From Luzula sylvatica (Eukaryota > Streptophyta > Magnoliopsida > Poales > Juncaceae): 64,000 nucleotides of DNA. Positions 1-14,200 of the stretch are shown here, one piece after another. Every line of letters begins with the position of its first letter. The stretch's first letter is position 1. The notes below the pieces were generated by a model. That model worked only from the letters and a program-made list of their open reading frames with translations, did not search any database and was not told where the DNA came from. The stretch covers positions 16,118,215 to 16,182,214 of the forward strand of contig OX326961.1 of the NCBI GenBank assembly GCA_946800325.1, written 5' to 3'. The position numbers were made by a program, and so were the translations under genes.

Positions 1-1859
1 TCAAATAACTTGTTTTTAGATCATTTGTACCGTATCTTTTACTACATAACTTTTCACCAAATTTCACAAACACTAAGAAAGTTTGTTTTTCGATTCAAAA
101 CAAAATTTTAACGCTTTGAGGAGTTCAAATAACTTGTTTTTAGATCATTTGTATCGTATCTTTTACTACATAACTTTTCACCAAATTTCACAAGCACTAA
201 GAAAGTTTGTTTTTCGATTCAAAACAAGATTTTAACGCTTTGAGGAGTTCAAATAACATGTTTTTAGATCATTTTGTATCGTATCTTTTACTACATAACT
301 TTTCACCAAATTTCACAAGCACTAAGAAAGTTTGTTTTTCGATTCAAAACAAGATTTTAACGCTTTGAGGAGTTCAAATAACTTGTTTTTAGATCATTTG
401 TATCGTACCTTTTACTACATATCCTTTCACCAAATTTCACAAACACTAAGAAAGTTTGTTTTTCGATTCAAAACAAGATTTTAACGCTTTGAGGAGTTCA
501 AATGACTCGTTTTTAGATCATTTGTATCGTATCTTTTACTACATAACTTTTCACCAAATTTCACAAACACTAAGAAAGTTTGTTTTTCGATTCAAAACAA
601 GATTTTAACGCTTTGAGGAGTTCAAATAACGTGTTTTTAGATCATTTGTATCGTATCTTTTACTACATAACTTTTCACCAAATTTCACAAACAATAAGAA
701 AGTTTGTTTTTCGATTCAAAACAACATTTTAACGCTTTGAGGAGTTCAAATAACGTGTTTTTAGATCATTTGTATCGTATCATTTACTACATAACTTTTC
801 ACCATATTTCACAAACACTAAGTAAGTTTGTTTTTCGATTCAAAACAAGATTTTAACGCTTTGAGGAGTTCAAATAACTTGTTTTTAGATCATTTGGTAT
901 CGTATCTTTTACTACATAACTTTTCACCAAATTTCACAAACAATAAGAAAGTTTGTTTTTCGATTCAAAACATGATTTTAACGCTTCGAGGAGTTCAAAT
1001 AACTCGTTTTTAGATCATTTGTATCGTATCTTTTACTACATAACTTTTCACCGAATATCACAAACACAAAGAAAGTTTGTTTTTCGATTCAAAACAAGAT
1101 TTTAACGCTTTGAGGAGTTCAAATGACGTGTTTTTAGATCATTTGTATCGTATCTTTTACTACATGACTTTTCACCAAATTTCACAAACAATAAGAAAGT
1201 TTGTTTTTCGATTCAAAACATGATTTTAACGCTTTGAGGAGTTCAAATAACTTGTTTTTAGATCATTTGTATCGTATCTTTTAGTACATAACTTTTCACC
1301 AAATTTCACAAGCACTAAGAAAGTTTGTTTTTCGATTCAAAACAAGATTTTAACGCTTTGAGGAGTTAAAATAACGTGTTTTTAGATCATTTGTATCGTA
1401 TCTTTTACTACATAACTTTTCACCAAATTTCACAAACAATAAGAAAGTTTGTTTTTCGATTCAAAACAACATTTTAACGCTTTGAGGAGTTCAAATAACG
1501 TGTTTTTAGATCATTTGTATCGTATCATTTACTACATAACTTTTCACCAAATTTCACAAGCACTAAGTAAGTTTGTTTTTCGATTCAAAACAAGATTTTA
1601 ACGCTTTGAGGAGTTCAAATAACTTGTTTTTAGATCATTTGTACCATATCTTTTACTACATAACTTTTCACCAAATTTCACAAACACTAAGAAAGTTTGT
1701 TTTTCGATTCAAAACAAAATTTTAACGCTTTGAGGAGTTCAAATAACATGTTTTTAGATCATTTGTATCGTATCTTTTACTACATACCTTTTCACCAAAT
1801 TTCACAAACACTAAGAAAGTTTGTTTTTCGATTCAAAACAAGATTTTAACGCTTTGAGG

Positions 1860-4800
1860 AGTTCAAATAACGTGTTTTTAGATCATTTGTATCGTATCTT
1901 TTACTACATAACTTTTCACCAAATTTCACAAACAATAAGAAAGTTTGTTTTTCGATTCAAAACAAGATTTTAACGCTTTGAGGAGTTCAAATAACGTGTT
2001 TTTAGATCATTTGTATCGTATCATTTACTACATAACTTTTCACCAAATTTCACAAAGTTTAAGTAAGTTTGTTTTACGATTCAAAACAAGATTTTAACGC
2101 TTTGAGGAGTTCAAATGACTCATTTTTAGATCATTTGTATCATATCTTTTACTACATAACTTTTCACCAAATTTCTCAAACACTAAGAAAGTTTGTTTTT
2201 CGATTCAAAACAAGATTTTAACGCTTTCAGGAGTTCAAATAGCGTGTTTTTAGATCATTTGTATCATACCTTTTAGTACATAAATTTTCACCAAATTTCA
2301 CAAACACTAAGAAAGTTTGTTTTTCGATTCAAAACAAGATTTTAACGCTTTGAGGAGTTCAAATAACGTGTTTTTAGATCATTTGTATCGTACCTTTTAC
2401 TACATAACTTTTCACCAAATTTCACAAACAATAAGAAAGAATGTTGTTCGATTCAAAACAAGATTTTAATGCTTTGAGGAGTTCAAATAACGTGTTTTTA
2501 GATCATTTGTATCGTATCATTTACTCCATAACTTTTCACCAAATTTCACAAACTCTAAGTAAGTTTGTTTTTCGATTCAAAACAAGATTTTAACGCTTAG
2601 ATGAGTTCAAATAACTTGTTTTTAGATCATTTGTACCGTATCTTTTACTACATAACTTTTCACCAAATTTCACAAACACTAAGAAAGTTTGTTTTTCGAT
2701 TCAAAACAAGATTTTAACGCTTTGAGGAGTTCAAATAACGTGTTTTTAGATCATTTGTATCGTATCTTTTAGTACATAAATTTTCACCAAATTTCACAAA
2801 CACTAAGAAAGTTTGTTTTTCGATTCAAAACAAGATTTTAACGCTTTGAGGAGTTCAAATAACGTGTTTTTAGATCATTTGTATCGTATCTTTTACTACA
2901 TAAATTTTCACCGAATTTCACAAACACAAAGAAATTTTGTTTTTCGATTCAAAACAAGATTTTAACGCTTTGAGGAGTTCAAATAACGTGTTTTTAGATC
3001 ATTTGTATCGTATCTTTTACTACATGACTTTTCACCAAATTTCACAAAGTTTAAGTAAGTTTGTTTTACGATTCAAAACAAGATTTTAACGCTTTGAGGA
3101 GTTCAAATAACTCGTTTTTAGATCATTTGTATCCTATCTTTTACTACATAACTTTTCACCAAATTTCACAAACACTAAGAAAGGTTGTTTTCGATTCAAA
3201 ACAAGATTTTAACGCTTTCAGGAGTTCAAATAGCGTGTTTTTAGATCATTTGTATCGTACCTTTTAGTACATAAATTTTCACCAAATTTCACAAACACTA
3301 AGAAAGTATGTTTTTCAATTCAAAACAAGATTTTAACGCTTTGAGGAGTTTAAATAACGTGTTTTTAGATCATTTGTATCGTATCTTTTACTACATAACT
3401 TTTCACCAAATTTCACAAACAATAAGAAAGTTTGTTTTTCGATTCAAAACAAGATTTTAATGCTTTGAGGAGTTCAAATAACGCGTTTTTAGATCATTTG
3501 TATCGTATCATTTACTCCATAACTTTTCACCAAATTTCACAAACTCTAAGTAAGTTTGTTTTTCGATTCAAAACAAGATTTTAACGCTTTGAGGAGTTCA
3601 AATAACTTGTTTTTAGATCATTTGTACCGTATCTTTTGCTACATAACTTTTCACCAAATTTCACAAACACTAAGAAAGTTTGTTTTTCGATTCAAAACAA
3701 AATTTTAACGCTTTGAGGAGTTCAAATAACTTGTTTTTAGATCATTTGTATCGTATCTTTTACTACATAACTTTTCACCAAATTTCACAAGCACTAAGAA
3801 ATTTTGTTTTTCGATTCAAACCAAGATTTTAACGCTTTGAGGAGTTCAAATAACATGTTTTTAGATCATTTTGTATCGTATATTTTACTACATAACTTTT
3901 CACCAAATTTCACAAGCACTAAGAAAGTTTGTTTTTCGATTCAAAACAAGATTTTAACGCTTTGAGGAGTTCAAATAACTTGTTTTTAGATCATTTGTAT
4001 CGTATCTTTTACTACATAACCTTTCACCAAATTTCACAAACACTAAGAAAGTTTGTTTTTCGATTCAAAACAAGATTTTAACGCTTTGAGGAGTTCAAAT
4101 GACTCGTTTTTAGATCATTTGTATCGTATCTTTTACTACATAACTTTTCACCAAATTTCACAAACACTAAGAAAGTTTGTTTTTCGATTCAAAACAAGAT
4201 TTTAACGCTTTGAGGAGTTCAAATAACGTGTTTTTAGATCATTTGTATCGTATCTTTTAGTACATAAATTTTCACCAAATTTCACAAACACTAAGAAAGT
4301 TTGTTTTTCGATTCAAAACAAGATTTTAACGCTTTGAGGAGTTCAAATAACGTGTTTTTAGATCATTTGTATCGTATCTTTTACTACATAACTTTTCACC
4401 AAATTTCACAAACAATAAGAAAGTTTGTTTTTCGATTCAAAACAAGATTTTAACGCTTTGAGGAGTTCAAATAACGTGTTTTTAGATCATTTGTATCGTA
4501 TCATTTACTACATAACTTTTCACCAAATTTCACAAAGTTTAAGTAAGTTTGTTTTACGATTCAAAACAAGATTTTAACGCTTTGAGGAGTTCAAATGACT
4601 CATTTTTAGATCATTTGTATCATATCTTTTACTACATAACTTTTCACCAAATTTCTCAAACACTAAGAAAGTTTGTTTTTCGATTCAAAACAAGATTTTA
4701 ACGCTTTCAGGAGTTCAAATAGCGTGTTTTTAGATCATTTGTATCATACCTTTTAGTACATAAATTTTCACCAAATTTCACAAACACTAAGAAAGTTTGT

Positions 4801-6820
4801 TTTTCGATTCAAAACAAGATTTTAACGCTTTGAGGAGTTCAAATAACGTGTTTTTAGATCATTTGTTTCGTACCTTTTACTACATAACTTTTCACCAAAT
4901 TTCACAAACAATAAGAAAGAATGTTGTTCGATTCAAAACAAGATTTTAATGCTTTGAGGAGTTCAAATAACGTGTTTTTAGATCATTTGTATCGTATCAT
5001 TTACTCCATAACTTTTCACCAAATTTCACAAACTCTAAGTAAGTTTGTTTTTCGATTCAAAACAAGATTTTAACGCTTAGATGAGTTCAAATAACTTGTT
5101 TTTAGATCATTTGTACCGTATCTTTTACTACATAACTTTTCACCAAATTTCACAAACACTAAGAAAGTTTGTTTTTCGATTCAAAACAAGATTTTAACGC
5201 TTTCAGGAGTTCAAATAACGTGTTTTTAGATCATTTGTATCGTATCTTTTAGTACATAAATTTTCACCAAATTTCACAAACACTAAGAAAGTTTGTTTTT
5301 CGATTCAAAACAAGATTTTAACGCTTTGAGGAGTTCAAATAACGTGTTTTTAGATCATTTGTATCGTATCTTTTACTACATAAATTTTCACCGAATTTCA
5401 CAAACACAAAGAAAGTTTGTTTTTCGATTCAAAACAAGATTTTAACGCTTTGAGGAGTTCAAATAACGTGTTTTTAGATCATTTGTATCGTATCTTTTAC
5501 TACATGACTTTTCACCAAATTTCACAAAGTTTAAGTAAGTTTGTTTTACGATTCAAAACAAGATTTTAACGCTTTGAGGAGTTCAAATAACTCGTTTTTA
5601 GATCATTTGTATCCTATCTTTTACTACATAACTTTTCACCAAATTTCACAAACACTAAGAAAGTTTGTTTTTCGATTCAAAACAAGATTTTAACGCTTTC
5701 AGGAGTTCAAATAGCGTGTTTTTAGATCATTTGTATCGTACCTTTTAGTACATAAATTTTCACCAAATTTCACAAACACTAAGAAAGTATGTTTTTCAAT
5801 TCAAAACAAGATTTTAACGCTTTGAGGAGTTCAAATAACGTGTTTTTAGATCATTTGTATCGTATCTTTTACTACATAACTTTTCACCAAATTTCACAAA
5901 CAATAAGAAAGTTTGTTTTTCGATTCAAAACAAGATTTTAATGCTTTGAGGAGTTCAAATAACGCGTTTTTAGATCATTTGTATCGTATCATTTACTCCA
6001 TAACTTTTCACCAAATTTCACAAACTCTAAGTAAGTTTGTTTTTCGATTCAAAACAAGATTTTAACGCTTTGAGGAGTTCAAATAACTTGTTTTTAGATC
6101 ATTTGTACCGTATCTTTTGCTACATAACTTTTCACCAAATTTCACAAACACTAAGAAAGTTTGTTTTTCGATTCAAAACAAAATTTTAACGCTTTGAGGA
6201 GTTCAAATAACTTGTTTTTAGATCATTTGTATCGTATCTTTTACTACATAACTTTTCACCAAATTTCACAAGCACTAAGAAATTTTGTTTTTCGATTCAA
6301 ACCAAGATTTTAACGCTTTGAGGAGTTCAAATAACATGTTTTTAGATCATTTTGTATCGTATATTTTACTACATAACTTTTCACCAAATTTCACAAGCAC
6401 TAAGAAAGTTTGTTTTTCGATTCAAAACAAGATTTTAACGCTTTGAGGAGTTCAAATAACTTGTTTTTAGATCATTTGTATCGTATCTTTTACTACATAA
6501 CCTTTCCCCAAATTTCACAAACACTAAGAAAGTTTGTTTTTCGATTCAAAACAAGATTTTAACGCTTTGAGGAGTTCAAATGACTCGTTTTTAGATCATT
6601 TGTATCGTATCTTTTACTACATAACTTTTCACCAAATTTCACAAACACTAAGAAAGTTTGTTTTTCGATTCAAAACAAGATTTTAACGCTTTGAGGAGTT
6701 CAAATAACGTGTTTTTAGATCATTTGTATCGTATCTTTTAGTACATAAATTTTCAACAAATTTCACAAACACTAAGAAAGTTTGTTTTTCGATTCAAAAC
6801 AAGATTTTAACGCGTTGAGG
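1860..6820 (+). repeat. Two tandem copies of a 20-monomer (about 2480-bp) block
   Basis: Copy 1 is about 1860-4339 and copy 2 about 4340-6820, with ends uncertain by about one monomer. The variant ATGTTGTTCG occurs at 2441 and 4921 (offset 2480). The CACAAAGTTT subtype occurs at 2051 and 4531 (offset 2480). The rare variant CAAACCAAG occurs near 3818 and 6299. Its offset is 2481 because copy 1 lost one T near 3185-3190 (AAGGTTGTTTTCG). The order of subtypes between these markers is the same in both copies. Confidence 0.85.
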
Positions 6821-9800
6821 AGTTCAAATAACGTGTTTTTAGATCATTTGTATTGTATCTTTTACTACATAACTTTTCACCAAATTTCACAAACACTAAG
6901 TAAGTTTGTTTTTCGATTCAAAACAAGATTTTAACGCTTTGAGGAGTTCAAATAACTTGTTTTTAGATCATTTGGTATCGTATCTTTTACTACATAACTT
7001 TTCACCAAATTTTACAAACAACAAGAAAGTTTGTTTTTCGATTCAAAACATGATTTTGACGCTTCGAGGAGTTCAAATAACTCATTTTTAGATCATTTGT
7101 ATCGTATCTTTTACTACATAACTTTTCACCGAATTTCACAAACACAAAGAAAGTTTGTTTTTCGATTCAAAACAAGATTTTAACGCTTTGAGGAGTTCAA
7201 ATGACGTGTTTTTAGATCATTTGTATCGTATCTTTTACTACATGACTTTTCACCAAATTTCACAAACAATAAGAAAGTTTGTTTTTCGATTCAAAACATG
7301 ATTTTAACGCTTTGAGGAGTTCAAATAACTTGTTTTTAGATCATTTGTATCGTATGTTTTAGTACATAACTTTTCACCAAATTTCACAAGCACTAAGAAA
7401 GTTTGTTTTTCGATTCAAAACAAGATTTTAACGCTTTGAGGAGTTCAAATAACGTGTTTTTAGATCATTTGTATCGTATCTTTTACTACATAACTTTTCA
7501 CCAAATTTCACAAACAATAAGAAAGTTTGTTTTTCGATTCAAAACAACATTTTAACGCTTTGAGGAGTTCAAATAACGTGTTTTTAGATCATTTGTATCG
7601 TATCATTTACTACATAACTTTTCACCAAATTTCACAAACACTAAGTAAGTTTGTTTTTCGATTCAAAACAAGATTTTAACGCTTTGAGGAGTTCAAATAA
7701 CTTGTTTTTAGATCATTTGTACCATATCTTTTACTACATAACTTTTCACCAAATTTCACAAACACTAAGAAAGTTTGTTTTTCGATTCAAAACAAAATTT
7801 TAACGCTTTGAGGAGTTCAAATAACATGTTTTTAGATCATTTGTATCGTATCTTTTACTACATAACTTTTCACCAAATTTCACAAACACTAAGAAAGTTT
7901 GTTTTTCGAGTCAAAACAAGATTTTAACGCTTTGAGGAGTTCAAATAACGTGTTTTTAGATCATTTTTATCGTATCTTTTACTACATAACTTTTCACCAA
8001 ATTTCACAAACAATAAGAAAGTTTGTTTTTCGATTCAAAACAAGATTTTAACGCTTTGAGGAGTTCAAATAACGTGTTTTTAGATCATTTGTATCGTATC
8101 ATTTACTACATAACTTTTCACCAAATTTCACAAAGTTTAAGTAAGTTTGTTTTACGATTCAAAACAAGATTTTAACGCTTTGAGGAGTTCAAATGACTCA
8201 TTTTTAGATCATTTGTATCATATCTTTTACTACATAACTTTTCACCAAATTTCTCAAACACTTAGAAAGTTTGTTTTTCGATTCAAAACAAGATTTTAAC
8301 GCTTTCAGGAGTTCAAATAGCGTGTTTTTAGATCATTTGTATCATAGCTTTTAGTACATAAATTTTCACCAAATTTCACAAACACTAAGAAAGTTTGTTT
8401 TTCGATTCAAAACAAGATTTTAACGCTTTGAGGAGTTCAAATAACGTGTTTTTAGATCATTTGTATCGTACCTTTTACTACATAACTTTTCACCAAATTT
8501 CACAAACAATAAGAAAGAATGTTGTTCGATTCAAAACAAGATTTTAATGCTTTGAGGAGTTCAAATAACGTGTTTTTAGATCATTTGTATCGTATCATTT
8601 ACTCCATAACTTTTCACCAAATTTCACAAACTCTAAGTAAGTTTGTTTTTCGATTCAAAACAAGATTTTAACGCTTAGATGAGTTCAAATAACTTGTTTT
8701 TAGATCATTTGTACCGTATCTTTTACTACATAACTTTTCACCAAATTTCACAAACACTAAGAAAGTTTGTTTTTCGATTCAAAACAAGATTTTAACGCTT
8801 TCAGGAGTTCAAATAACGTGTTTTTAGATCATTTGTATCGTACCTTTTAGTACATAAATTTTCACCAAATTTCACAAACACTAAGAAAGTTTGTTTTTCG
8901 ATTCAAAACAAGATTTTAACGCTTTGAGGAGTTCAAATAACGTGTTTTTAGATCATTTGTATCGTATCTTTTACTACATAAATTTTCACCGAATTTCACA
9001 AACACAAAGAAAGTTTGTTTTTCGATTCAAAACAAGATTTTAACGCTTTGAGGAGTTCAAATAACGTGTTTTTAGATCATTTGTATCGTATCTTTTACTA
9101 CATGACTTTTCACCAAATTTCACAAAGTTTAAGTAAGTTTGTTTTACGATTCAAAACAAGATTTTAACGCTTTGAGGAGTTCAAATAACTCGTTTTTAGA
9201 TCATTTGTATCCTATCTTTTACTACATAACTTTTCACCAAATTTCACAAACACTAAGAAAGTTTGTTTTTCGATTCAAAACAAGATTTTAACGCGTTCAG
9301 GAGTTCAAATAGCGTGTTTTTAGATCATTTGTATCGTACCTTTTAGTACATAAATTTTCACCAAATTTCACAAACAATAAGAAAGTATGTTTTTCAATTC
9401 AAAACAAGATTTTAACGCTTTGAGGAGTTCAAATAACGTGTTTTTAGATCATTTGTATCGTATCTTTTACTACATAACTTTTCACCAAATTTCACAAACA
9501 ATAAGAAAGTTTGTTTTTCGATTCAAAACAAGATTTTAATGCTTTGAGGAGTTCAAATAACGTGTTTTTAGATCATTTGTATCGTATCATTTACTCCATA
9601 ACTTTTCACCAAATTTCACAAACTCTAAGTAAGTTTGTTTTTCGATTCAAAACAAGATTTTAACGCTTTGAGGAGTTCAAATAACTTGTTTTTAGATCAT
9701 TTGTACCGTATCTTTTGCTACATAACTTTTCACCAAATTTCACAAACACTAAGAAAGTTTGTTTTTCGATTCAAAACAAAATTTTAACGCTTTGAGAAGT

Positions 9801-11290
9801 TCAAATAACTTGTTTTTAGATCATTTGTATCGTATCTTTTACTACATAACTTTTCACCAAATTTCACAAGCACTAAGAAAGTTTGTTTTTCGATTCAAAA
9901 CAAGATTTTAACGCTTTGAGGAGTTCAAATAACATGTTTTTAGATCATTTTGTATCGTATATTTTACTACATAACTTTTCACCAAATTTCACAAGCACTA
10001 AGAAAGTTTGTTTTTCGATTCAAAACAAGATTTTAACGCTTTGAGGAGTTCAAATAACTTGTTTTTAGATCATTTGTATCGTATCTTTTACTACATAACC
10101 TTTCACCAAATTTCACAAACACTAAGAAAGTTTGTTTTTCGATTCAAAACAAGATTTTAACGCTTTGAGGAGTTCAAATGACTCGTTTTTAGATCATTTG
10201 TATCGTATCTTTTACTACATAACTTTTCACCAAATTTCACAAACACTAAGAAAGTTTGTTTTTCGATTCAAAACAAGATTTTAACGCTTTGAGGAGTTCA
10301 AATAACGTGTTTTTAGATCATTTGTATCGTATCTTTTAGTACATAAATTTTCACCAAATTTCACAAACACTAAGAAAGTTTGTTTTTCGATTCAAAACAA
10401 GATTTTAACGCGTTGAGGAGTTCAAATAACGTGTTTTTAGATCATTTGTATCGTATCTTTTACTACATAACTTTTCACCAAATTTCACAAACACTAAGTA
10501 AGTTTGTTTTTCGATTCAAAACAAGATTTTAACGCTTTGAGGAGTTCAAATAACTTGTTTTTAGATCATTTGGTATCGTATCTTTTACTACATAACTATT
10601 CACCAAATTTCACAAACAATAAGAAAGTTTGTTTTTCGATTCAAAACATGATTTTAACGCTTCGAGGAGTTCAAATAACTCGTTTTTAGATCATTTGTAT
10701 CGTATCTTTTACTACATAACTTTTCACCGAATTTCACAAACACAAAGAAAGTTTGTTTTTCGATTCAAAACAAGATTTTAACGCTTTGAGGAGTTCAAAT
10801 GACGTGTTTTTAGATCATTTGTATCGTATCTTTTACTACATGACTTTTCACCAAATTGCACAAACAATAAGAAAGTTTGTTTTTCGATTCAAAACATGAT
10901 TTTAACGCTTTGAGGAGTTCAAATAACTTGTTTTTAGATCATTTGTATCGTATCTTTTAGTACATAACTTTTCACCAAATTTCACAAGCACTAAGAAAGT
11001 TTGTTTTTCGATTCAAAACAAGATTTTAACGCTTTGAGGAGTTCAAATAACGTGTTTTTAGATCATTTGTATCGTATCTTTTACTACATAACTTTTCACC
11101 AAATTTCACACACAATAAGAAAGTTTGTTTTTCGATTCAAAACAACATTTTAACGCTTTGAGGAGTTCAAATAACGTGTTTTTAGATCATTTGTATCGTA
11201 TCATTTAGTACATAACTTTTCACCATATTTCACAAACACTAAGTAAGTTTGTTTTTCGATTCAAAACAAGATTTTAACGCTTTGAGGAGT
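4340..11290 (+). repeat. Two tandem copies of a 29-monomer (3598-bp) block
   Basis: Copy 1 is about 4340-7937 and copy 2 about 7938-11290, the second slightly incomplete, with ends uncertain by about one monomer. Markers at constant offset 3598 are CACAAAGTTT at 4531 and 8129, ATGTTGTTCG at 4921 and 8519, and the 125-bp CATTTGGTATCG monomer, whose leading TTGTTTTTCG lies at 6906 and 10504. The block overlaps the 20-monomer duplication, so duplications of different lengths were laid over each other. Confidence 0.82.
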
Positions 11291-14200
11291 CCAAATAACT
11301 TGTTTTTAGATCATTTGGTATCGTATCTTTTACTACATAACTTTTCACCAAATTTCACAAACAATAAGAAAGTTTGTTTTTCGATTCAAAACATGATTTT
11401 AACGCTTCGAGGAGTTCAAATAACTCGTTTTTAGATCATTTGTATCGTATCTTTTACTACATAACTTTTCACCGAATTTCACAAACACAAAGAAAGTTTG
11501 TTTTTCGATTCAAAACAAGATTTTAACGCTTTGAGGAGTTCAAATAACTTGTTTTTAGATCATTTGTACCATATCTTTTACTACATAACTTTTCACCAAA
11601 TTTCAAAAACACTAAGAAAGTTTGTTTTTCGATTCAAAACAAAATTTTAACGCTTTGAGGAGTTCAAATAACATGTTTTTAGATCATTTGTATCGTATCT
11701 TTTACTACATAACTTTTCACCAAATTTCACAAACACTAAGAAAGTTTGTTTTTCGATTCAAAACAAGATTTTAACGCTTTGAGGAGTTCAAATAACGTGT
11801 TTTTAGATCATTTGTATCGTATCATTTACTACATAACTTTTCACCAAATTTCACAAAGTTTAAGTAAGTTTGTTTTACGATTCAAAACAAGATTTTAACG
11901 CTCTGAGGAGTTCAAATGACTCATTTTTAGATCATTTGTATCATATCTTTTACTACATAACTTTTCACCAAATTTCTCAAACACTAAGAAAGTTTGTTTT
12001 TCGATTCAAAACAAGATTTTAACGCTTTCAGGAGTTCAAATAGCGTGTTTTCAGATCATTTGTATCATACCTTTTAGTACATAAATTTTCACCAAATTTC
12101 ACAAACACTAAGAAAGTTTGTTTTTTGATTCAAAACAAGATTTTAACGCTTTGAGGAGTTCAAATAACGTGTTTTTAGATCATTTGTATCGTACCTTTTA
12201 CTACATAACTTTTCACCAAATTTCACAAACAATAAGAAAGAATGTTTTTCGATTCAAAACAAGATTTTAATGCTTTGAGGAGTTCAAATAACGTGTTTTT
12301 AGATCATTTGTATCGTATCATTTACTCCATAACTTTTCACCAAATTTCACAAACTCTAAGTAAGTTTGTTTTTCGATTCAAAACAAGATTTTAATGCTTT
12401 GAGGAGTTCAAATAACTTGTTTTTAGATCATTTGTATCGTATCTTTTACTACATAACCTTTCACCAAATTTCACAAACACTAAGAAAGTTTGTTTTTCGA
12501 TTCAAAACAAGATTTTAACGCTTTGAGGAGTTCAAATGACTCGTTTTTAGATCATTTGTATCGTATCTTTTACTACATAACTTTTCACCAAATTTCACAA
12601 ACACTAAGAAAGTTTGTTTTTCGATTCAAAACAAGATTTTAACGCTTTGAGGAGTTCAAATAACGTGTTTTTAGATCATTTGTATCGTATCTTTTAGTAC
12701 ATAAATTTTCACCAAATTTCACAAACACTAAGAAAGTTTGTTTTTCGATTCAAAACAAGATTTTAACGCGTTGAGGAGTTCAAATAACGTGTTTTTAGAT
12801 CATTTGTATCGTATCTTTTACTACATAACTTTTCACCAAATTTCACAAACACTAAGTAAGTTTGTTTTTCGATTCAAAACAAGATTTTAACGCTTTGAGG
12901 AGTTCAAATAACTTGTTTTTAGATCATTTGGTATCGTATCTTTTACTACATAACTATTCACCAAATTTCACAAACAATAAGAAAGTTTGTTTTTCGATTC
13001 AAAACATGATTTTAACGCTTCGAGGAGTTCAAATAACTCGTTTTTAGATCATTTGTATCGTATCTTTTACTACATAACTTTTCACCGAATTTCACAAACA
13101 CAAAGAAAGTTTGTTTTTCGATTCAAAACAAGATTTTAACGCTTTGAGGAGTTCAAATGACGTGTTTTTAGATCATTTGTATCGTATCTTTTACTACATG
13201 ACTTTTCACCAAATTGCACAAACAATAAGAAAGTTTGTTTTTCGATTCAAAACATGATTTTAACGCTTTGAGGAGTTCAAATAACTTGTTTTTAGATCAT
13301 TTGTATCGTATCTTTTAGTACATAACTTTTCACCAAATTTCACAAGCACTAAGAAAGTTTGTTTTTCGATTCAAAACAAGATTTTAACGCTTTGAGGAGT
13401 TCAAATAACGTGTTTTTAGATCATTTGTATCGTATCTTTTACTACATAACTTTTCACCAAATTTCACACACAATAAGAAAGTTTGTTTTTCGATTCAAAA
13501 CAACATTTTAACGCTTTGAGGAGTTCAAATAACGTGTTTTTAGATCATTTGTATCGTATCATTTAGTACATAACTTTTCACCATATTTCACAAACACTAA
13601 GTAAGTTTGTTTTTCGATTCAAAACAAGATTTTAACGCTTTGAGGAGTCCAAATAACTTGTTTTTAGATCATTTGGTATCGTATCTTTTACTACATAACT
13701 TTTCACCAAATTTCACAAACAATAAGAAAGTTTGTTTTTCGATTCAAAACATGATTTTAACGCTTCGAGGAGTTCAAATAACTCGTTTTTAGATCATTTG
13801 TATCGTATCTTTTACTACATAACTTTTCACCGAATTTCACAAACACAAAGAAAGTTTGTTTTTCGATTCAAAACAAGATTTTAACGCTTTGAGGAGTTCA
13901 AATAACTTGTTTTTAGATCATTTGTACCATATCTTTTACTACATAACTTTTCACCAAATTTCAAAAACACTAAGAAAGTTTGTTTTTCGATTCAAAACAA
14001 AATTTTAACGCTTTGAGGAGTTCAAATAACATGTTTTTAGATCATTTGTATCGTATCTTTTACTACATAACTTTTCACCAAATTTCACAAACACTAAGAA
14101 AGTTTGTTTTTCGATTCAAAACAAGATTTTAACGCTTTGAGGAGTTCAAATAACGTGTTTTTAGATCATTTGTATCGTATCATTTACTACATAACTTTTC

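Noticed and set aside
3061..3267. A 68-codon frame in the satellite
   Set aside because: Created by a one-base deletion (AAGGTTGTTTTCG) in one monomer. It starts at TTG and has no independent support.
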